A stretch of 31,851 nucleotides of DNA, taken from contig NZ_JH164926.1 of NCBI RefSeq assembly GCF_000226875.1, positions 145,690 to 177,540 of the forward strand, given 5' to 3'. This DNA is from Neisseria shayeganii 871. Lineage in GTDB: Bacteria; Pseudomonadota; Gammaproteobacteria; Burkholderiales; Neisseriaceae. Positions 7,899 to 15,453 of the stretch are shown in pieces; the stretch's first letter is position 1; each line of letters begins with the position of its first letter. A program made the position numbers and the translations under genes. The notes beneath the pieces were generated by a model, which saw only the letters and a program-made list of their open reading frames with translations, made no database searches and was not told the DNA's origin.

Positions 7899-8558
7899 TT
7901 AATTTGTCTTTTGTCGATACCAATCAAGCACTTTTTTTACTGCTTCTTCAATGCCCATGGCGGAGGTGTCCAACCATTCGGCTTCAGGTAGCCTGTGCAG
8001 CGGTGCGGCGGCGCGGTTGCGGTCGGCTTCGTCGCGGGCTTCGATGTCGGCCAGAATGCGGGCGAAAGCTTCGCCTTCTGTGGGCACGCCGAGTTGGCGG
8101 GCGCGCCGTTCGGCGCGTACCGGTGCGGAAGCGGTGAGAAACACTTTGAGCACGGCATCGGGAAACACCACCGAAGCCATGTCGCGGCCGTCTGCCACCA
8201 GGCCGGGGCCGGTGAGGAAGTCGCGCTGGCGTTGCAGCAGGGCGGTACGCACGGCAGGCAGTTTTGCCACGGCGGAGGCGCCCATACCGATGGCTTCGCT
8301 GCGGATGGTGTCGGAAACGTCTTCCTGATTCAGCCAGATGCGGCCGTTGTCAAAGCTTGCGGGCAGGGCTTGCGCCAAGGCGGCGACGGCCTCTGCGTCG
8401 GCCCAATCGGTGTTTTGCTGTTGGGCATACAAAGCGGTCAGGCGGTAAAGGGCGCCGGAATCGAGGTAGTGCCAGCCTAAGGCTTCGGCCACCCGCGCGG
8501 CGACGGTGCCTTTGCCGGAGGCGCTGGGGCCGTCGATGGCAATCACATTTTGTACCAT
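7899..8558 (-). CDS. cmk: Cytidylate kinase
   Basis: Cmk phosphorylates CMP and dCMP with ATP in the pyrimidine pathway. The 219-residue protein begins MVQNVIAIDGPSASGKGTVA, with the P-loop GPSASGKGT at residues 10-18. It also has YLDSGALYR (substrate site), GRDMASVVFPDA, and the lid region RRARQLG; the length is normal. The start is the ATG at 8558, preceded by AAGGA; the frame is open further upstream through the tRNA gene, which is an artefact. An exact DUS (7983-7994) is read as RLPE near the C-terminus. It lies between tRNA-Ile2 and rpsA on the same strand. Confidence 0.95.
   Translation of the reverse strand: MVQNVIAIDGPSASGKGTVAARVAEALGWHYLDSGALYRLTALYAQQQNTDWADAEAVAALAQALPASFDNGRIWLNQEDVSDTIRSEAIGMGASAVAKLPAVRTALLQRQRDFLTGPGLVADGRDMASVVFPDAVLKVFLTASAPVRAERRARQLGVPTEGEAFARILADIEARDEADRNRAAAPLHRLPEAEWLDTSAMGIEEAVKKVLDWYRQKTN
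7983..7994 (-). repeat. Exact DUS inside cmk
   Basis: TTCAGGTAGCCT on the + strand, near the 3' end of cmk. On the coding strand it is read as Arg-Leu-Pro-Glu. Confidence 0.9.
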
Positions 8559-8604
8559 ATTGTGTCCTTGAATCAGGGTGGCCGATGCGGCGCTTGGGCA
8601 TCGG

Positions 8605-8640
8605 CAAACAAAAGAAACAGGCCGCAATGGGTGCGGCCTG
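8605..8640 (-). terminator. Rho-independent terminator of the tRNA gene
   Basis: On the - strand CAGGCCGCA (8640-8632) pairs with TGCGGCCTG (8626-8618) around a 5-nt loop and is followed by TTTCTTTTGTTT. It starts 10 bases beyond the tRNA 3' end, so the tRNA is probably a single-gene transcript separate from cmk. Confidence 0.85.
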
Positions 8641-8650
8641 TGTGTGGATG

Positions 8651-8726
<76 letters not shown>

Positions 8727-8745
8727 GGTCAGAAGCGAAGGCGGC

Positions 8746-8774
8746 ATTCTACCGATTCGCCGAAGGGCTGACAA
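8746..8774 (-). promoter_or_regulatory. Promoter of tRNA-Ile2
   Basis: On the - strand TTGTCA (8774-8769), a 17-bp spacer and TAGAAT (8751-8746), followed by the GC-rich discriminator GCCGCC. The tRNA 5' end is 20 bases downstream of the -10 box. GC-rich discriminators are typical of stable-RNA promoters under stringent control. Confidence 0.8.
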
Positions 8775-8816
8775 GCAATGGCGGCTTTCAGGTAGCCCGA
8801 AGCCTGGGTAAGAGGC

Positions 8817-8983
8817 TGAGACCTTTGCAAAACCCCCATCTGCGGCGCATTTCTGCGTTGTGTGCTGCTTACTCGCTTGCCTATCTATATGATATGTCTG
8901 TCCCACAGGGACTCCTTCGTTCGCCTCGCTGCGCTGCTACGCCTTGAACTGCATCCACATCTGGGGGTTTGCAAAGGTCTCAG
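8817..8983. repeat. MITE-like repeat, copy 1 (long form, 167 bp)
   Basis: Begins TGAGACCTTTGCAAAACC and ends with a near-perfect inverted copy (...GGTTTGCAAAGGTCTCA; one base shorter in the run than in other copies). Interior includes CATCTGCGGCGCATTTCTGC and CTACGCCTTGAACTGCATCC, shared by all copies. It has the extra ~22-bp internal block containing GTCCCACAGGGACTCCT. Flanks read AGGCT on both sides. It has no transposase. Confidence 0.88.
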
Positions 8984-8984
8984 G

Positions 8985-9112
8985 CTGAGAACGGGCATTG
9001 CGGCTCCGTGCGTTGTGCCCGAAGGCCACTGTTCGCGCAAGAATTGGAGACGTTTACCCCGTTGCGCCGCTATGCCTTGAACAGTATCCGCAGCTGGGTG
9101 GCAAAGGTCTCA
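8985..9112. repeat. Decayed copy of the MITE-like repeat
   Basis: Immediately follows copy 1. Its right part (TATGCCTTGAACAGTATCC, then GGCAAAGGTCTCA) aligns with the repeat's right end, and its left part keeps GCGTTGTGC. The left terminal repeat has decayed. It is too divergent to be a recent duplicate; an older insertion is likelier. Confidence 0.65.
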
Positions 9113-9123
9113 GCCTGGGTTTC

Positions 9124-9150
9124 AAAAGCCTGTGGATTGCTCAGACAGGC
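9124..9150 (-). terminator. Probable rpoD terminator
   Basis: On the - strand GCCTGT (9150-9145) pairs with ACAGGC (9133-9128) around an 11-nt loop, followed by TTTTGAAA. It lies 12 bases past the rpoD stop. The stem is short, so this is a moderate call. Confidence 0.5.
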
Positions 9151-9161
9151 AGAGAAGGGGG

Positions 9162-11108
9162 TTACGGTTTTTGTTCTTCGCTGTCGAGGAAGCTCTTCAG
9201 GCGGTCGCTGCGGGAGGGGTGACGCAGTTTGCGCAGGGCTTTGGCTTCGATCTGGCGGATGCGTTCGCGGGTAACGTCGAACTGTTTGCCCACTTCTTCC
9301 AGAGTGTGGTCGGTGTTCATGTCGATACCGAAGCGCATGCGCAGCACTTTGGCTTCGCGTGGCGTGAGGCTTTCCAGGATGTCTCGGGTGACGTCGCGCA
9401 GGCTGGAATACATGGCGGCGTCGGCCGGCGCCACATTGTTGACGTCTTCGATGAAGTCGCCCAAATGGCTGTCGTCGTCGTCGCCGATGGGGGTTTCCAT
9501 GGAAATCGGTTCTTTGGCGATTTTCATGATTTTGCGGATTTTGTCTTCCGGCATTTCCATCAGTTCGGCCAGTTTGGCGGCATCCGGATCTTCGCCGGTT
9601 TCCTGCAGGTATTGGCGCGAGATGCGGTTCATTTTGTTGATGGTTTCGATCATGTGCACCGGAATGCGGATGGTGCGCGCTTGGTCGGCAATCGAACGGG
9701 TGATGGCTTGGCGGATCCACCAGGTGGCGTAAGTAGAGAATTTATAGCCGCGGCGGTATTCGAATTTGTCCACCGCCTTCATCAGGCCGATGTTGCCTTC
9801 CTGAATCAAATCGAGAAATTGCAGGCCGCGGTTGGTGTATTTTTTGGCGATGGAAATCACCAAACGCAGGTTGGCCTGAATCATTTCCTGCTTGGCAGCG
9901 GCGGTTTCTTTTTCGCTCACCACCATGTTTTTGCTGATTTCTTTCAGTTCTTCAATCGAAATCTGCGCCTGTTTTTCCAAGTCGGCCAATTCGGTTTGTT
10001 TTTCGATGATGGCGTATTGGAAACGGGCCAACGCTTCGCTCCACACGCGCTTTTTGGCGATTTCTTCTTCCACCCAAGCCAGATTGGTGGGTTGGGGCAG
10101 GAAGCTGGCGATGAAATAATCGCGGTCCATGTGTACGCGGTCGAGACAGATGTCGCGGATTTCGCGTTCCAGACGGCGGATGTTGTCCACCCGTTTGCGC
10201 AGGCTGCTGCTTAGGGCTTCGATCTGGCGGGTGGCGAAACGGACGTTTTGCAATTGGTCGGCAATTTCGCTGCGCAGGGCCAGATAGTTGGCATGGCGGC
10301 TGTCGTGCTTCTTCAGCACGGCCACCATTTTTTTGTAAGAGCCGGCGATGCCTTCAAAATGGTTGAGCACTTTTTGCTTGAGTTCTTCCAGATTGGCGGC
10401 GCTAATGGCGCTGCTGTCGCTTTCCTCTTCGTCGTCGTCACCGTCTTCATCGCTGTCTTCGTCGAGATCGGCCGATTCGCTGCTGTCTTCTTTGGCGGCC
10501 ACGCCGATGCCCAGTTCGTCGAGCAATTCTTCGTGCGGGTCGATGATGTCTTCCACCACTTCATCTACGCGCACTTCGTCTTTGCGGATTTTTTCCACCA
10601 GTTCGAGAATTTCGGCCACTGAGCCGGGGCAGGCGGAAATGGCCTGAATCATATTGCGCAGGGCGGTTTCGATTTTTTTGGCGATGACGATTTCGTCTTC
10701 GCGTGTCAGCAGATCCACCTGGCCCATTTCGCGCATATACATGCGCACGGGGTCGGTGGTGCGGCCGAATTCGGAATCGGCCTGCGACAGCGCGGCCTCG
10801 GCTTCCGCCACCGCGTCATCGTCGGTCATGTTGGCGGTGTTGTCGCCCATCAGCAGGCTTTCGGCGTCGGGCGCTTCTTCGGTTACCTGGATGCCGAGGC
10901 CGGAGATCATATTGATGATGTTGTCGATCTGTTCGGCATCGGCCGACATTTCGTCGGGCAGGGCGTCGTTGATTTCGGCGTAGGTGATGTAGCCGCGCTC
11001 TTTGCCCAGCAGAATCAGCTGCCGCAAACGCGCCCGCTGTTCTTCGGGCGTCAGCGGGCGGTTACCGTCTTGTTCGTCTTCGGAGACGTGGTTGTTCAGT
11101 TCGGACAT
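9162..11108 (-). CDS. rpoD: RNA polymerase primary sigma factor RpoD (sigma-70)
   Basis: The 648-residue housekeeping sigma factor that directs RNA polymerase to -35/-10 promoters. Domains in order: region 1.1 (about 15-90), region 1.2 (DPVRMYMREMGQVDLLTRE, about 118-137), a non-conserved region with a run of Asp/Glu/Ser (about 205-235), and region 2 (GNIGLMKAVDKFEYRRGYKF and STYATWWIRQA). Regions 3 and 4 follow, with the -35 recognition helix VTRERIRQIEAKALRKL near the C-terminus. The length is normal for betaproteobacteria. It lies 76 bp downstream of dnaG, matching the dnaG-rpoD core of the macromolecular synthesis operon; an inverted DUS hairpin occupies the gap. Confidence 0.97.
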   Translation of the reverse strand: MSELNNHVSEDEQDGNRPLTPEEQRARLRQLILLGKERGYITYAEINDALPDEMSADAEQIDNIINMISGLGIQVTEEAPDAESLLMGDNTANMTDDDAVAEAEAALSQADSEFGRTTDPVRMYMREMGQVDLLTREDEIVIAKKIETALRNMIQAISACPGSVAEILELVEKIRKDEVRVDEVVEDIIDPHEELLDELGIGVAAKEDSSESADLDEDSDEDGDDDEEESDSSAISAANLEELKQKVLNHFEGIAGSYKKMVAVLKKHDSRHANYLALRSEIADQLQNVRFATRQIEALSSSLRKRVDNIRRLEREIRDICLDRVHMDRDYFIASFLPQPTNLAWVEEEIAKKRVWSEALARFQYAIIEKQTELADLEKQAQISIEELKEISKNMVVSEKETAAAKQEMIQANLRLVISIAKKYTNRGLQFLDLIQEGNIGLMKAVDKFEYRRGYKFSTYATWWIRQAITRSIADQARTIRIPVHMIETINKMNRISRQYLQETGEDPDAAKLAELMEMPEDKIRKIMKIAKEPISMETPIGDDDDSHLGDFIEDVNNVAPADAAMYSSLRDVTRDILESLTPREAKVLRMRFGIDMNTDHTLEEVGKQFDVTRERIRQIEAKALRKLRHPSRSDRLKSFLDSEEQKP

Positions 11109-11163
11109 AAGGCTCTCGTGTTTCTCTTGAAAAGGGTTGGGGAACGGCGCGGCCGTTTACCGG

Positions 11164-11198
11164 CAGGGCTACCTGAAAGCGGTTTCAGGTAGCGCCTG
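11164..11198. terminator. Paired inverted DUS hairpin between dnaG and rpoD
   Basis: GCTACCTGAAA (11168-11178) and TTTCAGGTAGC (11183-11193) pair around GCGG, with a bulged extension outside. The dnaG stop codon (11185-11187) is inside the right arm. If it terminates, it would reduce read-through from dnaG into rpoD. Confidence 0.5.
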
Positions 11199-12966
11199 CT
11201 TGGGGGGGATGCCTCAACAGACCCAGCAGCAGTTTTTTTTCGTCTTCGCTCAAGCCGTGCGTGCTGTGTTTGCGCTTTAACGCTTCGATTTGCCGGTGTC
11301 GCAGTGAGTGCATCAGTTTTTCCATCCCCAAGCGGAAATGGTGCAGTTCGCGGTCGCTGCCGTGGTCGAACTGGGCGCTGTCGCCGCCGGCCTGCACCAC
11401 TTTGTGCAGGCTGTCCGCATAGGGGCTGCGCCGTATGGCTTCCATGATTTGGGCGCTCGAGGGCGTGTGTTTGCTGTGCCTGATATAAGCGGCCATGGCA
11501 GCCAGGCAGGAAAGGTCTTCGCCCAAATCCAGGTGGTCGGGCAGGTCGATATATGTAGCCCATTGCGGATTTATCAATAGGCTGCGGATTTGTTTTTGCG
11601 CCAGCGTGAGCATTTCCGGCTGACGGAAGGTTTGCCGCGGCAGGGTGTAGCGCTGTTGGGCCACATGCCGCTTGGGGGCTTCCTGGCCCATCAGGTGGGC
11701 GAGGTTGGCGGGGTCGATGCCCACCATGCCGCTCAATTCCTGCTTGAGCAGAAAAGCCAATGCCGGAGCGGTGATTTGGTTCAGCAGCGGCGCGGCGCGT
11801 TTGACCAGCTCGGCCTTGCCTTCTTGGGTGTGCAAATCGAGCGGTTCGGTGAGCGCTTCCCAAAAATAGGCCGATAAGGGCTTGCTCTGGTTGAGCAGGG
11901 CGTCTTCGAAACGCTGTTTGCCGAATTCGCGCACATAGCTGTCGGGGTCGTGCGTTTCCGGCAGAAACAGGAAATGCAGCGATTTGCCGTCTTTCAGTTG
12001 CGGCAGGGCGTTTTCCAGGGCGCGCCAAGCGGCTTGGCGGCCGGCGCGGTCGCCGTCGAAGCAGAAATAAATGCTGTCGGTTTGGCGCATCAGGATTTTA
12101 ATGTGCTCGGCGGTGGTGGCGGTGCCCAAGGCGGCGACGCAGTAGCCGATGCCGAATTGGGCCAGCGCCACCACGTCCATATAGCCTTCCACCACCAAAA
12201 TCCGCCCTGCGTCTTTGATGGCGGCGCGCGCTTCGTAGAGGCCGTAGAGATTTTTGCCTTTGTCGAACAAAGGCGTGTCGGGCGAATTGAGGTATTTGGG
12301 TTTGCTGTCGTCCAACACGCGGCCGCCGAAGCCGATGACCTGCCCGCCGGTATTGCGGATGGGGAACATGATGCGGTGGCGGAAACGGTCGTAATGTTTG
12401 CCGTCTTTTTCCAGCACCATGCCGCTTTCCACCAGTTCGACGGACGGATAGGGCTGAATCTGACGCGCCAGCGGCTGCCAACCTTCGGGTGCATAGCCCA
12501 AGCCGTAGTGGGCGATGATCTCGTCGGAGAGGCCGCGGCCTTTCAGGTAGCCTTGGGCGGCGCTGCTGTCGGCCAGTTCGCGGGCATAAAAGCCGGCCGC
12601 CTGGGCGGTAACATCTTCCAGCGTCTGCTGCTTTTTCTTGCGCTGCGCCCGCACTTCGGGGCGCTCCTGATGTTTGCTGCGCGGCACCACCAGGCCGACG
12701 CGGTCGGCCAGATACTGCACGGCTTCGGTAAACGACAAGCCCTGGTATTCCATCACAAAGCCGATGGCCGAACCGTGGGCGCCGCAGCCGAAGCAGTGGT
12801 AAAACTGTTTGCTCGGGCTGACCGAAAACGACGGCGACTTTTCTTTGTGAAAAGGGCAGCAGGCCATGTAGTTGGCGCCGCCTTTTTTCAGCGGCACCTG
12901 TTCGTCGATGATGTCGACAATGTCTACTTTGGCCAACAGTTCGTCGATAAATTCGCTGGGTATCAT
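11185..12966 (-). CDS. dnaG: DNA primase
   Basis: DnaG makes RNA primers for chromosome replication. The 593-residue protein has a CHC2 zinc finger (Cys37, His40, Cys58, Cys61 in CCPFHKEKS and HCFGCGAHG). The catalytic core (about 110-330) has KYLNSPDTPLF, the TOPRIM glutamate in VVEGYMDVVAL, and FDGDRAGRQAA. A helical C-terminal domain for helicase binding follows. The start at 12966 gives MIPSEFIDELL, the standard N-terminus; no good Shine-Dalgarno is visible. The open frame continues 20 codons upstream into repeat copy 2. The final codons GCT-ACC-TGA are part of a DUS, so the DUS supplies the stop. Another DUS (12542-12553) is read as GYLK. Confidence 0.96.
   Translation of the reverse strand: MIPSEFIDELLAKVDIVDIIDEQVPLKKGGANYMACCPFHKEKSPSFSVSPSKQFYHCFGCGAHGSAIGFVMEYQGLSFTEAVQYLADRVGLVVPRSKHQERPEVRAQRKKKQQTLEDVTAQAAGFYARELADSSAAQGYLKGRGLSDEIIAHYGLGYAPEGWQPLARQIQPYPSVELVESGMVLEKDGKHYDRFRHRIMFPIRNTGGQVIGFGGRVLDDSKPKYLNSPDTPLFDKGKNLYGLYEARAAIKDAGRILVVEGYMDVVALAQFGIGYCVAALGTATTAEHIKILMRQTDSIYFCFDGDRAGRQAAWRALENALPQLKDGKSLHFLFLPETHDPDSYVREFGKQRFEDALLNQSKPLSAYFWEALTEPLDLHTQEGKAELVKRAAPLLNQITAPALAFLLKQELSGMVGIDPANLAHLMGQEAPKRHVAQQRYTLPRQTFRQPEMLTLAQKQIRSLLINPQWATYIDLPDHLDLGEDLSCLAAMAAYIRHSKHTPSSAQIMEAIRRSPYADSLHKVVQAGGDSAQFDHGSDRELHHFRLGMEKLMHSLRHRQIEALKRKHSTHGLSEDEKKLLLGLLRHPPQAGAT
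12542..12553 (-). repeat. Exact DUS inside dnaG
   Basis: TTCAGGTAGCCT on the + strand; on the coding strand it is read within GYLKGR, between the zinc-binding and TOPRIM domains. Confidence 0.9.
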
Positions 12967-12992
12967 ATCGGGCGGAAGATAAGCAGGCAGGC

Positions 12993-13137
12993 TGAGGCCT
13001 TTGCAAAACCCCCATCTGCGGCGCATTTCTGCGTTGTGCGCTGCTCGCTCGCTTGCCTATCTTCATGATATGTCTGCGCTCGCTGTGCTGCTACGCCTTG
13101 AACTGCATCCACATCTGGGTTTTTTGCAAAGGCCTCA
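12993..13137. repeat. MITE-like repeat, copy 2 (short form, 145 bp)
   Basis: Both ends carry the same change relative to other copies: TGAGGCC at the left and GGCCTCA at the right, so the inverted repeat stays perfect there. The internal ~22-bp block is absent. The last A of the element is the first A of an exact DUS (13137-13148). It lies between yggX and dnaG, 26 bp upstream of the dnaG start codon. Confidence 0.9.
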
Positions 13138-13165
13138 GGCTACCTGAACGGTTCCAGGTAGCCTG
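13136..13165. terminator. Paired inverted DUS hairpin after yggX
   Basis: An exact DUS (13137-13148) faces a one-mismatch DUS (TCCAGGTAGCCT, 13153-13164), giving an 11-13 bp stem. It lies 17 bases after the yggX stop on the - strand and upstream of dnaG. Confidence 0.6.
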
Positions 13166-13182
13166 ATTCGGGCAAAACGGCT

Positions 13183-13455
13183 TTATTCGCTGGGCGGCAC
13201 GTATCCCTGAACGGCGTCGGCGCCTTCGCCGAAGAAGTAGTTTTCCATCTGCTGCGCCAGGTATTGGCGCGCGCGCGGATCGGCCAGGCTGAGGCGGTTT
13301 TCGTTGATCAGCATGGTTTGGTGGCGCGTCCAGGCGTCCCACGCTTCCTGCGATACGTTGTCGAAAATGCGTTTGCCCAATTCGTTGGGCAGCGGGGCGA
13401 ATTTCATGCCGGGGGCTTCTTTGCCCAGCTTGATGCAGTGAACCATGCGGGTCAT
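13183..13455 (-). CDS. yggX: Fe(2+)-trafficking protein YggX
   Basis: A 90-residue YggX-family protein, linked in enterobacteria to iron handling and protection of iron-sulfur clusters from oxidative damage. Family features are MTRMVHCIKLGKEAPG with the single conserved Cys7, LGKRIFDNVSQEAWDAW and the ending MENYFFGEG. It starts with ATG at 13455 after AAGGAAA. It is 21 bp downstream of dapB on the same strand, so they probably share a transcript. In E. coli yggX follows mutY; here there is no mutY. Confidence 0.93.
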   Translation of the reverse strand: MTRMVHCIKLGKEAPGMKFAPLPNELGKRIFDNVSQEAWDAWTRHQTMLINENRLSLADPRARQYLAQQMENYFFGEGADAVQGYVPPSE

Positions 13456-13476
13456 GAGGGTTTCCTTTTAAGTGAA

Positions 13477-14289
13477 TCAGGGCTTGAGACCGAGTACGTC
13501 CTGCATGTCGAACAGGCCGCGGGGGTGGTGTTGCAGCCAGACGGCGGCGCGGACGGCGCCGGCGGCGAAGGTCATGCGGCTGGAGGCTTTGTGGGTGATT
13601 TCCACCCGTTCGCCGTCGGCGGCGAAGAGGGCGGTGTGATCGCCGACGATGTCGCCGCCGCGCACGGTGGCAAAGCCGATGGTGCGCTCGTCGCGCGCGC
13701 CGGTTTGGCCTTCGCGGCCGTACACGGCGCAGTCTTTCAAATCGCGGCCGAGGGCGTGGGCGATCACTTCGCCCATGCGCAGGGCGGTGCCGCTGGGGGC
13801 GTCGATTTTGTGCCGGTGGTGGGCTTCGATGATTTCGATGTCGTAGCCTTCGTTCAAAACGCGGGCCACGGTGTCGAGCAGGTGGAAGGTGAGGTTGACG
13901 CCGACGCTGTAATTGGCGGCGAACACAATAGCGGTTTGCTCGGCGGCGCGGGCGATGGCGGTTTTGCCGGCTTCATCGAAGCCGGTGGTGCCGATGATCA
14001 TTTTTACCCCTCGTTCGGCGCAGCGGGCAATCAGGCCGGCGGAAACGTCGGGGCGGGTGAAGTCGATCAACACATCGCTGGCGGCCAAAACGGCGTCGGT
14101 GTCGCTGCTGATCACGATGCCGGTGTTCAGGCCGACGGCATGGCCGGCATCTTGGCCGAGGGCGGGCGAACCGCTGTGCTCGAGGGCGCCGCTGAGGCGG
14201 GTGTGCGGGTGGCGGCAAACGGCCTCCACCAGCATTTTGCCCATGCGGCCGTTGGCGCCGGCAATGGCGATGTTTAAGGGTTGGGTCAT
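13477..14289 (-). CDS. dapB: 4-Hydroxy-tetrahydrodipicolinate reductase
   Basis: DapB reduces the DapA product with NAD(P)H, the second step of the diaminopimelate branch. The 270-residue protein has the Rossmann motif GANGRMG (residues 11-17), IGTTGF (about 99-104), and the catalytic EAHHRHKIDAPSGTA with the His157/Lys161 pair equivalent to E. coli His159/Lys163. The length is normal. The Shine-Dalgarno is weak. It is followed by yggX and preceded by bamE on the same strand, with a hairpin and an exact DUS in the 88-bp gap. Confidence 0.96.
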   Translation of the reverse strand: MTQPLNIAIAGANGRMGKMLVEAVCRHPHTRLSGALEHSGSPALGQDAGHAVGLNTGIVISSDTDAVLAASDVLIDFTRPDVSAGLIARCAERGVKMIIGTTGFDEAGKTAIARAAEQTAIVFAANYSVGVNLTFHLLDTVARVLNEGYDIEIIEAHHRHKIDAPSGTALRMGEVIAHALGRDLKDCAVYGREGQTGARDERTIGFATVRGGDIVGDHTALFAADGERVEITHKASSRMTFAAGAVRAAVWLQHHPRGLFDMQDVLGLKP

Positions 14290-14319
14290 GATGCTTTACT
14301 GAAGTATGTGCGCTGGCTC

Positions 14320-14331
14320 AGGCTACCTGAA
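14320..14331 (+). repeat. Exact DUS between bamE and dapB
   Basis: AGGCTACCTGAA, 30 bp upstream of the dapB start. It has no inverted partner, but an 8-bp hairpin (next entry) lies beside it. Confidence 0.85.
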
Positions 14332-14353
14332 AGCGGCATCGGGCGGATGCCGC
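14330..14353 (-). terminator. Weak terminator-like hairpin after bamE
   Basis: On the - strand GCGGCATC (14353-14346) and GATGCCGC (14340-14333) pair perfectly around 5 nt, followed by only TTT before the DUS. Probably a partial terminator or processing site between bamE and dapB. Confidence 0.4.
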
Positions 14354-14377
14354 AACCGCGTAGGGATGCCGGAGCGC

Positions 14378-14767
14378 TTATTGGGCGGTTTCGCTAGCGG
14401 GGGCGTTTTGTTCTGCGGCCTGCTGGCGGATGTGTTCCAGCACATCGCCTTCGGCACGCGCCAAGCCGCCGTTTTCGTCGAAATGCAGGGTCAGGTTTTT
14501 ACGGTCGCGCACCACGCCGTTGCGGCTGATGTTGAAGGTGTAGTCCCAGCGGTTGGCGTGCAGGGGGTCGCGCAGCAGCGGGGTGCCGAGCAGGTGCTGT
14601 ACCTGCTCTTTGCTTAAGCCGGGGCGGAGCATGGAGACGGCCTGCGCATCCAGTTCGTTGCCTTGGATGATGGTCAGTTTGTAGGAAGGGAAATGGGAAA
14701 TGCGTTCGGAGCCGCAAGCGGCCAAGCCCAAGCAGGCAGCCAACATCAGGCAGACGGATTTATTCAC
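14378..14767 (-). CDS. bamE: Outer membrane assembly lipoprotein BamE (SmpA/OmlA)
   Basis: A 129-residue BamE-family lipoprotein of the beta-barrel assembly machinery. The signal MNKSVCLMLAACLGLAAC ends in lipobox LAA|C. The SmpA/OmlA fold follows: a QGNELDAQAVSMLRPGLSKE segment then QVQHLLGTPLL, and WDYTFN. The tail is Gln/Ala/Glu-rich. It uses a GTG start at 14767, chosen because AGGTGA is 6 bases upstream and it begins the signal peptide. It is divergent from fur, the usual neighbour arrangement in betaproteobacteria. Confidence 0.93.
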   Translation of the reverse strand: MNKSVCLMLAACLGLAACGSERISHFPSYKLTIIQGNELDAQAVSMLRPGLSKEQVQHLLGTPLLRDPLHANRWDYTFNISRNGVVRDRKNLTLHFDENGGLARAEGDVLEHIRQQAAEQNAPASETAQ

Positions 14768-14903
14768 GGAATCACCTTTCGGTCAGTCGGACAAGGCGCA
14801 CCGGCAAGCAAGGCCGGGTGCCGCAGGCAAACGCCGCCGTTGAAATTTGCTATGGCGTCCGCAGACGGTGCGGCCATAGTGGGCAAGCGCGCGGAAAGTG
14901 CGT

Positions 14904-14931
14904 ATTATAGCGGCTATTCGCCAACTGTGAA
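14904..14931 (-). promoter_or_regulatory. Candidate promoter of bamE
   Basis: On the - strand TTCACA (14931-14926), a 16-bp spacer and TATAAT (14909-14904). It would give a ~130-base leader to bamE. On the other strand the same site reads TATTAT (14903-14908), a possible fur -10 with TGGGCA 17 bp upstream, so the divergent promoters may overlap. Confidence 0.6.
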
Positions 14932-14950
14932 CCGAGATTGATTAAGGCTT

Positions 14951-15382
14951 ATGGAAAATAACAATATCGCCCAATTGAAAGACAGCGGCCTGAAGGTCAC
15001 CGGCCCGCGTTTGAAAATCCTCGATCTGTTTGAAACTTATCCCGAAGAGCATTTGAGCGCGGAAGACGTTTACCGCTTGCTGCTGGAAGAAAAAATCGAA
15101 ATCGGCGTGGCCACGATTTACCGCGTGCTGACGCAGTTTGAGCAGGCCGGCATTTTGCTGCGCCACCATTTCGAAACCGGCAAGGCGGTGTACGAGCTGA
15201 ATACCGGCGGCCACCACGACCACATTGTCTGCATCAAGTGCGGCAAGGTGACCGAATTCCACAACGAAACCATCGAGAAGCTGCAGGATCAGATTGCACA
15301 GGAAAACGGCTACCGCATCGTGGACCATGCCTTATATATGTATGGCGTGTGTACCGATTGCCAGAAAAAAGAAAAGCGTTAA
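14951..15382 (+). CDS. fur: Ferric uptake regulator Fur
   Basis: A 143-residue Fe(II)-dependent repressor of iron-uptake genes. The N-terminal winged helix contains LKVTGPRLKILDLF and the recognition helix in GVATIYRVLTQFEQAG. The dimerisation/metal domain has HHDHIVC with His88, His89 and His91, and two CxxC pairs, Cys94/Cys97 and Cys134/Cys137, which bind structural zinc. It starts at an ATG with AAGG just upstream. I see no convincing Fur box in the 183-bp bamE-fur gap. Confidence 0.97.
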   Translation: MENNNIAQLKDSGLKVTGPRLKILDLFETYPEEHLSAEDVYRLLLEEKIEIGVATIYRVLTQFEQAGILLRHHFETGKAVYELNTGGHHDHIVCIKCGKVTEFHNETIEKLQDQIAQENGYRIVDHALYMYGVCTDCQKKEKR

Positions 15383-15400
15383 TTGTAAAATAGTTGCAGG

Positions 15401-15431
15401 TTTCAGGTAGCCCGATTCAGGCTACCTGAAA
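15401..15431. terminator. Paired inverted DUS hairpin between fur and aat
   Basis: TTTCAGGTAGCC (15401-15412) and GGCTACCTGAAA (15420-15431) form a 12-bp stem with a 7-nt loop, followed by GCATTTTAC. It follows fur by 18 bp and should terminate it. It ends 22 bp before the aat start, so aat would need its own promoter or read-through. Confidence 0.7.
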
Positions 15432-15453
15432 GCATTTTACTACCGGATAAACC

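Larger units (their letters stand above)
8727..9161. other. 435-bp gene-free interval between tRNA-Ile2 and rpoD
   Basis: It holds the tRNA promoter, a DUS at 8787-8798 (11/12, reverse), the first full copy of the MITE-like repeat (8817-8983), a decayed second copy (about 8985-9112) and a probable rpoD terminator (9124-9150). No coding sequence is supported; the short open frames here are repeat-derived. Confidence 0.8.

Noticed and set aside
9132..10214. Long + strand frame opposite rpoD
   Set aside because: Antisense shadow of a conserved gene with strong codon bias.
11950..14277. Long + strand frames opposite dnaG and dapB
   Set aside because: Antisense shadows; the real genes on the - strand have complete, conserved domains.
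14768..14950. Fur box in the bamE-fur gap
   Set aside because: No good match; only overlapping -10-like sequences.
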